DNA from: an uncultured Verrucomicrobiota bacterium
Lineage (GTDB): Bacteria > Verrucomicrobiota > Kiritimatiellia > RFP12 > UBA3636
Direction: 5' to 3'
Length of the DNA: 47,609 nt
Assembly: GCA_947169825.1 (NCBI GenBank)
Contig: CAMVRE010000004.1
Span: forward strand, 1-47,609
Below the pieces are notes generated by a model that saw only the letters and a program-made list of their open reading frames with translations, made no database searches and was not told the origin of the DNA. A program made the position numbers and the translations under genes. Position 1 is the first letter of the stretch; every line of letters begins with the position of its first letter. Shown here in pieces: positions 43,289-47,609 of this stretch.

Positions 43289-44340
43289 TTGAGGAACGGT
43301 GTTGGGTCTGCGTGTTCGAAGAAACCGACCGGGGCGAGCGATTCGTGCCACGACTTCACTCGTCCGCTCGGAGAAGGAGCGTTCGTCCAATGATACCAGA
43401 CGCCCCAGACGTCGCCACGGGGAATGTCGACGGCGTCGTGCTTCCCCCGTCCGAACATGAGAAGGCGTTCGACGAGGTTCGACTGGGTCTGGTCCGGCGG
43501 ATAGAATCCGTCGGTTTCGGAATCCGATCCCCAGTCCATGGGAATACGGTCGTGTCGAATCGGCATGGTTGGCGAGAGCGCCAGCGGAGAATCGTCGTCC
43601 CATGCGTAGACGTCGGAAAGACCGAAGCAATGGCAGGCTTCGTGGGCAACCGTCTTCCCCGTTCCGTCCCGTTCCACGAGAACGTCGCTCCCGCTCCGCA
43701 GTCCCCGGTATCCTCGGATGTCGTTCACGAAGTAGTAGACGAGACCGCCCGTTCCGTTCGTGACGGAAACGATTTGGTTGGCGATCGGAAATACAGTTGG
43801 AGGATTGGTCAGGTTGAACCAATCGGGGCGGTTCGTGGAATTGACGGAATCGAGCGAAAGCCGGACGCCGACTTGCGAGAGGATGTCGTTGGCGTCGTCG
43901 AAGAGTCCGCGGACCTCCTGTTCCGTCCGGGCCCAGACTCCGTTGTCCCCGATGATCCAGGCGTCGGCCTTGACGGTCGAGAGCGGAACCACGCGGGCGT
44001 TGGCGACGGGATGTTCGCCCGCGTAGCCGTCGATCGCGACGCGGAGAGCGACGTCGCCTGGCGCCTCCCCGCGCACGGCGACGGTGCGACCGGAAGAACC
44101 GGAGGGGAACGAGACGCGGGACGCCGGCTCGGCGGTCCAGCGGATGGCGGCGTCCGGGAAGGCGGCCGGGGCGATGTCGACGCGGAACGTCGCGGTTCCG
44201 CCCAGAACGATTCCCGCCGGGTTCAGCAATCCTTCCGTGCGGGCCGGCGCGGCCGCGCTGGCGAGAAGGGCGAGGACGGCCGCGCCTGCGCGGAACAGGC
44301 GGGCGGAGGAGAGGGGGCGGTTCGGGCGGAATGCGGACAC
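43285..44340 (-). CDS. Secreted metzincin-like protein; matches the C-terminal part of the 1081/1108-aa proteins
   Basis: 351 aa; HEACHCFGLSD, LLMFGRGKHDAVDIPRGDVWGVW; GLLNPAGIVLGGTATFRVDIAPAAFPDAAIRWT matches INPCGIIIDEPATFRMEVSPAAFPDSLIEWT of the 1108-aa protein. Confidence 0.78.
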   Translation of the reverse strand: MSAFRPNRPLSSARLFRAGAAVLALLASAAAPARTEGLLNPAGIVLGGTATFRVDIAPAAFPDAAIRWTAEPASRVSFPSGSSGRTVAVRGEAPGDVALRVAIDGYAGEHPVANARVVPLSTVKADAWIIGDNGVWARTEQEVRGLFDDANDILSQVGVRLSLDSVNSTNRPDWFNLTNPPTVFPIANQIVSVTNGTGGLVYYFVNDIRGYRGLRSGSDVLVERDGTGKTVAHEACHCFGLSDVYAWDDDSPLALSPTMPIRHDRIPMDWGSDSETDGFYPPDQTQSNLVERLLMFGRGKHDAVDIPRGDVWGVWYHWTNAPSPSGRVKSWHESLAPVGFFEHADPTPFLK

Positions 44341-44364
44341 GGAGAAGGGTTGGAAGAGGGAGGA

Positions 44365-44508
44365 GCCGACAAATGGAAGGTAGCAGAACGGAAGGGGGAA
44401 GGCAAGGGGTCGGGAGACGATTTGACGGTGCTTTTACAATTCGGAAGAAAAGATGCGGATTTACGGGCGATTTCGGCGATTTTTCCGGGAATCGTCACAA
44501 ATTTGCAA
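44365..44508 (-). repeat. Copy A of the ~145-bp dispersed intergenic repeat (inverted relative to copy B)
   Basis: Reverse complement aligns with 16455-16599 by eye; lies between divergent genes 44340(-) and 44561(+). Confidence 0.8.
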
Positions 44509-44560
44509 GCAGGGCGGAAAAGGATTGTCTCCGCGTTCCGTTTCTGCGATACTGGAGCGC

Positions 44561-45646
44561 ATGGAACCGAAGGAGGGAGCCCGCGTCTTCGCCGTCCCGG
44601 AGGGGCTGTCCCCGACGGAGGAACGGCTGCTGGCCGCGCTGCGGTCGCGGCCGGGGGAGGTTCTCTCGCGCGGAGAACTGCTCGAGATGATGCACGGGAC
44701 GGGCGGCGGCAACGTGCAGGAGCACGCGGTCGACGCGATGGTCTCGCGGCTGCGCAAGGCGCTCGGTCCGGGCGGCGCGTGCATCGAGACGGTCCGCCGG
44801 AAGGGCTTCCGGTGGAATCCGGACCGCGTCGAGGTCGATCCAGCGACGGGGAACGTCTGGGTCGGCGGAAACACGGTCGAGCTGATCCCCTGCGAGGCGG
44901 CGCTGATGTCGAGGCTGGCGTCCCGCCCGGGACGGACGCTCTCCCGCGAGGAACTCGCGGGCGGCGGGGGAAGGAAGGGCGAGCCCCCGTCCCGCGCCGC
45001 GGACGAAATCGTCTCGTCCCTGCGGCGCAAGCTGGGCGCCGCGGGCCGCTGCATCGCGACGGACCGCGGCCGGGGATACCGGTTCGTGCCGGACGGACCG
45101 GAGCCGGGACGGAAGGCGGCGGCCGCCGGGCGGGCGGCCCTCGCGCTCTTCTTCGTCGCCGCCCTCGCGGCCGGGTGGCTCCTCCGCTCCGGGCGGGACG
45201 GGGAACCGGGGGCGAAGCCCGTCCCGGCCGCGAGCGAACTTCCCTTGCCGCCTCCGCCGGTCCAGGCGTTTCCGTGGGGCGTGGATCAGCGCGCGCTGCC
45301 CGGACATGGGCCTGAATGCGCGATCGACGGGGACACGAACACCTGGTACCAGAGCGCCGGCCCGGCGCGGAAGAAGGACGGGCTCGTCGTCGAATACCAC
45401 CCGCCCATCCGCGGGACGCTCTCCGTCCGGTGCGGCGTTCCGGGCAGCACCAATGCCCTGCCCAGGATCCGCGTCGGCGTGGACTCCAACGACGACTCCC
45501 GCATCCGAAAGCTCGGGGAGATCGACCCGGCGACGGGCCTCTTCTCCGGCGACATCGGCGAGAAGCCGGCGCTCCGGGTCTTCCTGATCGTCGCCGCCGA
45601 CGCGGACGAACCCTTCGCGGTCCGGTCCGTGATGGTCGAGCCGTAG
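44561..45646 (+). CDS. ToxR-like membrane regulator with two tandem winged-helix domains and F5/8C-like ectodomain
   Basis: Start MEPKEGARVFAVPEG; two wHTH units (ETVRRKGFRWNP and ATDRGRGYRFVP), TM AALALFFVAALAAGWLLRSG, ectodomain GHGPECAIDGDTNTWYQSAGPARKKD. Confidence 0.8.
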   Translation: MEPKEGARVFAVPEGLSPTEERLLAALRSRPGEVLSRGELLEMMHGTGGGNVQEHAVDAMVSRLRKALGPGGACIETVRRKGFRWNPDRVEVDPATGNVWVGGNTVELIPCEAALMSRLASRPGRTLSREELAGGGGRKGEPPSRAADEIVSSLRRKLGAAGRCIATDRGRGYRFVPDGPEPGRKAAAAGRAALALFFVAALAAGWLLRSGRDGEPGAKPVPAASELPLPPPPVQAFPWGVDQRALPGHGPECAIDGDTNTWYQSAGPARKKDGLVVEYHPPIRGTLSVRCGVPGSTNALPRIRVGVDSNDDSRIRKLGEIDPATGLFSGDIGEKPALRVFLIVAADADEPFAVRSVMVEP

Positions 45647-45793
45647 GGGCAAGGCCCGGCGCGCGCACGCTCGCGGGAGCCCGGCGGCGCGGCGCGCGCT
45701 TTTTGCTTGCGCCGGGCGGAGCGGCTGTGGTATTCTCCGCCCCCGTGGGACGCCACGGGAACCGGTTGCGGAAGACCCGGCGGCCCCTCCCGC

Positions 45794-45885
45794 GGAGAGA
45801 TGGCTGAGTGGCCGAAGGCAACGGTTTGCTAAACCGTCGTTCCGGGTTTCTGGAACCGGGGGTTCGAATCCCCCTCTCTCCGCCA
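45794..45885 (+). tRNA. tRNA-Ser (GCU), CCA encoded
   Basis: Acceptor ggagaga...tctctcc-g-cca; anticodon stem/loop acggtttgctaaaccgt (GCT); long variable arm; ggttcgaatcc T-arm. Confidence 0.95.
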
Positions 45886-45900
45886 GCTCCTTTTCGCGCC

Positions 45901-47040
45901 ATGCACGCCGCTTCCCGACACGCCGCCGCCCTGCTGGCCGCCGCGCTCCTCGCGGCGGCGGGCGCCGCGCATCCGTGCGCCGCGGCGGCGACGGAGCTCC
46001 GCGTCGCGAACTGGAACGTCGAGAACCTCTTCGACGCGACGGTCAACCAGTCCAAGAGCTTCCTCACCGGCCAGCCGGCCGACGCGGAGTGGTGCGCGCA
46101 GTCGTGGCGGCGCTGGACCGAGGCGCGCTACCAGACCAAGCTCACGAACCTGGCGTGGGCGATCGACCGGATGAAGCCCGACATCCTCGTCGTCGAGGAG
46201 GTCGAGAACCGGGACGTCGTCCAGGCTCTCGCCGACCGCATCCAGGAGCGGCACGGCTGGACGTTCCCCTACATCGCGCACCGCGAGTCCCGCGACCCGC
46301 GCGGCATCGACGTGGCGATCCTCTCGAAGCATCCGATCCGCCGCGTCGACTACAAGGGGAAGATCGGCCGCCGCGGCCTCCTCGTCGCGGAGATCGAGGT
46401 GGACGGCACCACGGTCGTCGTCCTCGCCAACCACTGGAAGTCGCAGGTCGGCGACGCCGCGACGAACATCGCCGCGCGCACCGTCGAGGCGCAGGACGCG
46501 CGCGCGGAGATCGTCCGCCGCCTCGAGGCCGACCCGGACGCCGTCGTGGTCTGCTGCGGCGACTACAACGAGGACATGGACGGCCCCGCGATCACCGAGG
46601 GCCTCAAGCCGGCGAACGACCGCGTCGCGGCGCTCGCGTCCGCGAACGGCCCCGCGAGGGACGTCCGGCCCTTCAACCTCATCGGCGACATCCCGAAGAA
46701 GGAGCGCGGCTCGTTCTACTACGCGCGCCGCAAGATGTGGAACACGTTCGACGGCATCCACGTCGCCCCGCGCATGCTCCTGCCGCCCGGGCAGCCCGGC
46801 CCCGCCTGGCGCGCCGGGAAGCCGGAGGAGACGGTCACGTTCCGCCCGAAGGAGCTGCGCTGGGGCAAGGACGGCCGCCCGAACTCCTTCCGCCGCGTCC
46901 GCTCCTACGAGGAGGGGACCGACGGCGACAAGGTCGAGGACTCGAACTACTACGTCGAGGGCTACTCGGACCACTTCCCCGTCTACACGACGCTGCACCG
47001 CGCGCCGGCCGCCGGCGGCGGCGGAAAGGCCGCGAAGTGA
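45901..47040 (+). CDS. Secreted endonuclease/exonuclease/phosphatase-family protein
   Basis: Signal peptide MHAASRHAAALLAAALLAAAGAAHPCAAAA; LRVANWNVENLFD, DILVVEEVENRD, GDYNEDMDG, SDHFPVYTTL. Confidence 0.9.
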   Translation: MHAASRHAAALLAAALLAAAGAAHPCAAAATELRVANWNVENLFDATVNQSKSFLTGQPADAEWCAQSWRRWTEARYQTKLTNLAWAIDRMKPDILVVEEVENRDVVQALADRIQERHGWTFPYIAHRESRDPRGIDVAILSKHPIRRVDYKGKIGRRGLLVAEIEVDGTTVVVLANHWKSQVGDAATNIAARTVEAQDARAEIVRRLEADPDAVVVCCGDYNEDMDGPAITEGLKPANDRVAALASANGPARDVRPFNLIGDIPKKERGSFYYARRKMWNTFDGIHVAPRMLLPPGQPGPAWRAGKPEETVTFRPKELRWGKDGRPNSFRRVRSYEEGTDGDKVEDSNYYVEGYSDHFPVYTTLHRAPAAGGGGKAAK

Positions 47041-47453
47041 ACCCCGCCCCGCCCGCCTCGGAGAAGGAGGCGCGCCTCGCCGCGCGCATGCTCTCGCTCG
47101 GCATCCGCGAGGAGGACCTCGCCGAGACGTTCGTCCGCGGCGCCGGCCCCGGCGGGCAGAAGATCAACAAGACCTCGTCCTGCGTCTCGCTCGTCTACGC
47201 GCCGCTCGACATCCGGATCAAGTGCCAGGCCTCCCGGTCGCTCGCGCTGAACCGCTACCGCGCGCGCGAGGAGCTCTGCGAGCGCGTGGCGGCGATCCTG
47301 CTGGGCGAGAAGACGCGCGCGCAGCAGGAGGCGGAGAGGATCCGCCGCCAGAAGCGCCGCCGCTCCCGCCGCGCGAAGGCGAGGATGCTCGCCGACAAGC
47401 GGGCCAACGCCGAGAAGAAGGCGCTGCGCCGCGCGCCCGCGCCGGAGGACTAG
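47037..47453 (+). CDS. Peptide-chain-release-factor-like protein (RF-1 domain, GGQ)
   Basis: GTG start overlapping the previous stop; FVRGAGPGGQKINKTSSCVSLVYAPLDIRIKCQASRSLALNRYRAREEL, basic C-terminus. Confidence 0.85.
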   Translation: MNPAPPASEKEARLAARMLSLGIREEDLAETFVRGAGPGGQKINKTSSCVSLVYAPLDIRIKCQASRSLALNRYRAREELCERVAAILLGEKTRAQQEAERIRRQKRRRSRRAKARMLADKRANAEKKALRRAPAPED

Positions 47454-47456
47454 GCG

Positions 47457-47609
47457 ATGCGAGCCGACCCCGCCACGCACCGGAGCGCCCGCCTCGCGGG
47501 CTCGGCGCTCGTCGAGTGCCTCGTCGCGCTCGCCGTCGCGGCGGCGGTGTTCCTGCCGGCGCTCGCCGCGATCCGCGCCGCGATGCGCGCGGACGCCCGC
47601 GCGGCGGTC
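47457..47609 (+). CDS. Pseudopilin-like N-terminus (runs off window)
   Basis: MRADPATHRSARLAGSALVECLVALAVAAAVFLPALAAIRAAMRA: Gly(-1)/Glu(+5) followed by a hydrophobic stretch, as in type II/IV prepilins. Confidence 0.55.
   Translation, partial: MRADPATHRSARLAGSALVECLVALAVAAAVFLPALAAIRAAMRADARAAV

Noticed and set aside
16440-44520. Transposon or prophage carrying the defence island
   Set aside because: No transposase, integrase, phage structural or replication genes recognised; the inverted 145-bp repeats alone are not evidence of transposition.
45794-45885. tRNA-Ser as island attachment site
   Set aside because: The island lies upstream and more than 3 kb away, with no partial tRNA duplicate or integrase seen.

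Overview
High-GC bacterial chromosome segment of about 47.6 kb. The gene style would suit the Verrucomicrobiota/Kiritimatiellota-Lentisphaerota side, but taxonomy is only a guess. (1) The left end carries core metabolism: iorA with the 5' end of iorB, and a single-ORF MetX-MetW fusion. (2) Three related loci (about 4.2-10.1 kb, 10.2-14.5 kb and 42.5-45.6 kb) encode large secreted or membrane proteins with TSP3-like Asp-rich repeats and/or an HExxHxxGxxD metzincin-like centre. They are accompanied by small secreted proteins, and two of them by ToxR-like membrane winged-helix regulators with an F5/8C (discoidin)-like ectodomain. (3) A long minus-strand defence island (about 16.7-42.5 kb) is centred on an apparent DNA phosphorothioation system. 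In transcription order it reads: SspB-like DUF4007, SspC-like ATPase, AlbA_2/Schlafen-type regulator, SspD-like PAPS-reductase-family protein, cysteine desulfurase, DptF/SspF-like, DptG/SspG-like, DptH/SspH-like, a second divergent DUF4007-like protein, a second large ATPase, and a HAD phosphatase. A KAP-family NTPase lies upstream. The most interesting features are the second DUF4007+ATPase pair at the 3' end of the operon, and the DptF-like ORF, which carries an N-terminal domain resembling a ScoMcrA-type sulfur-binding domain and has an in-frame internal SD+ATG at the DptF boundary. A ~145-bp intergenic repeat occurs in opposite orientations outside the two ends of the island. (4) The right end has tRNA-Ser(GCU), an endonuclease/exonuclease/phosphatase-family protein, a small GGQ release-factor-like protein and the start of a pseudopilin-like ORF. 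All family assignments are by eye from translated sequence; no searches were run.
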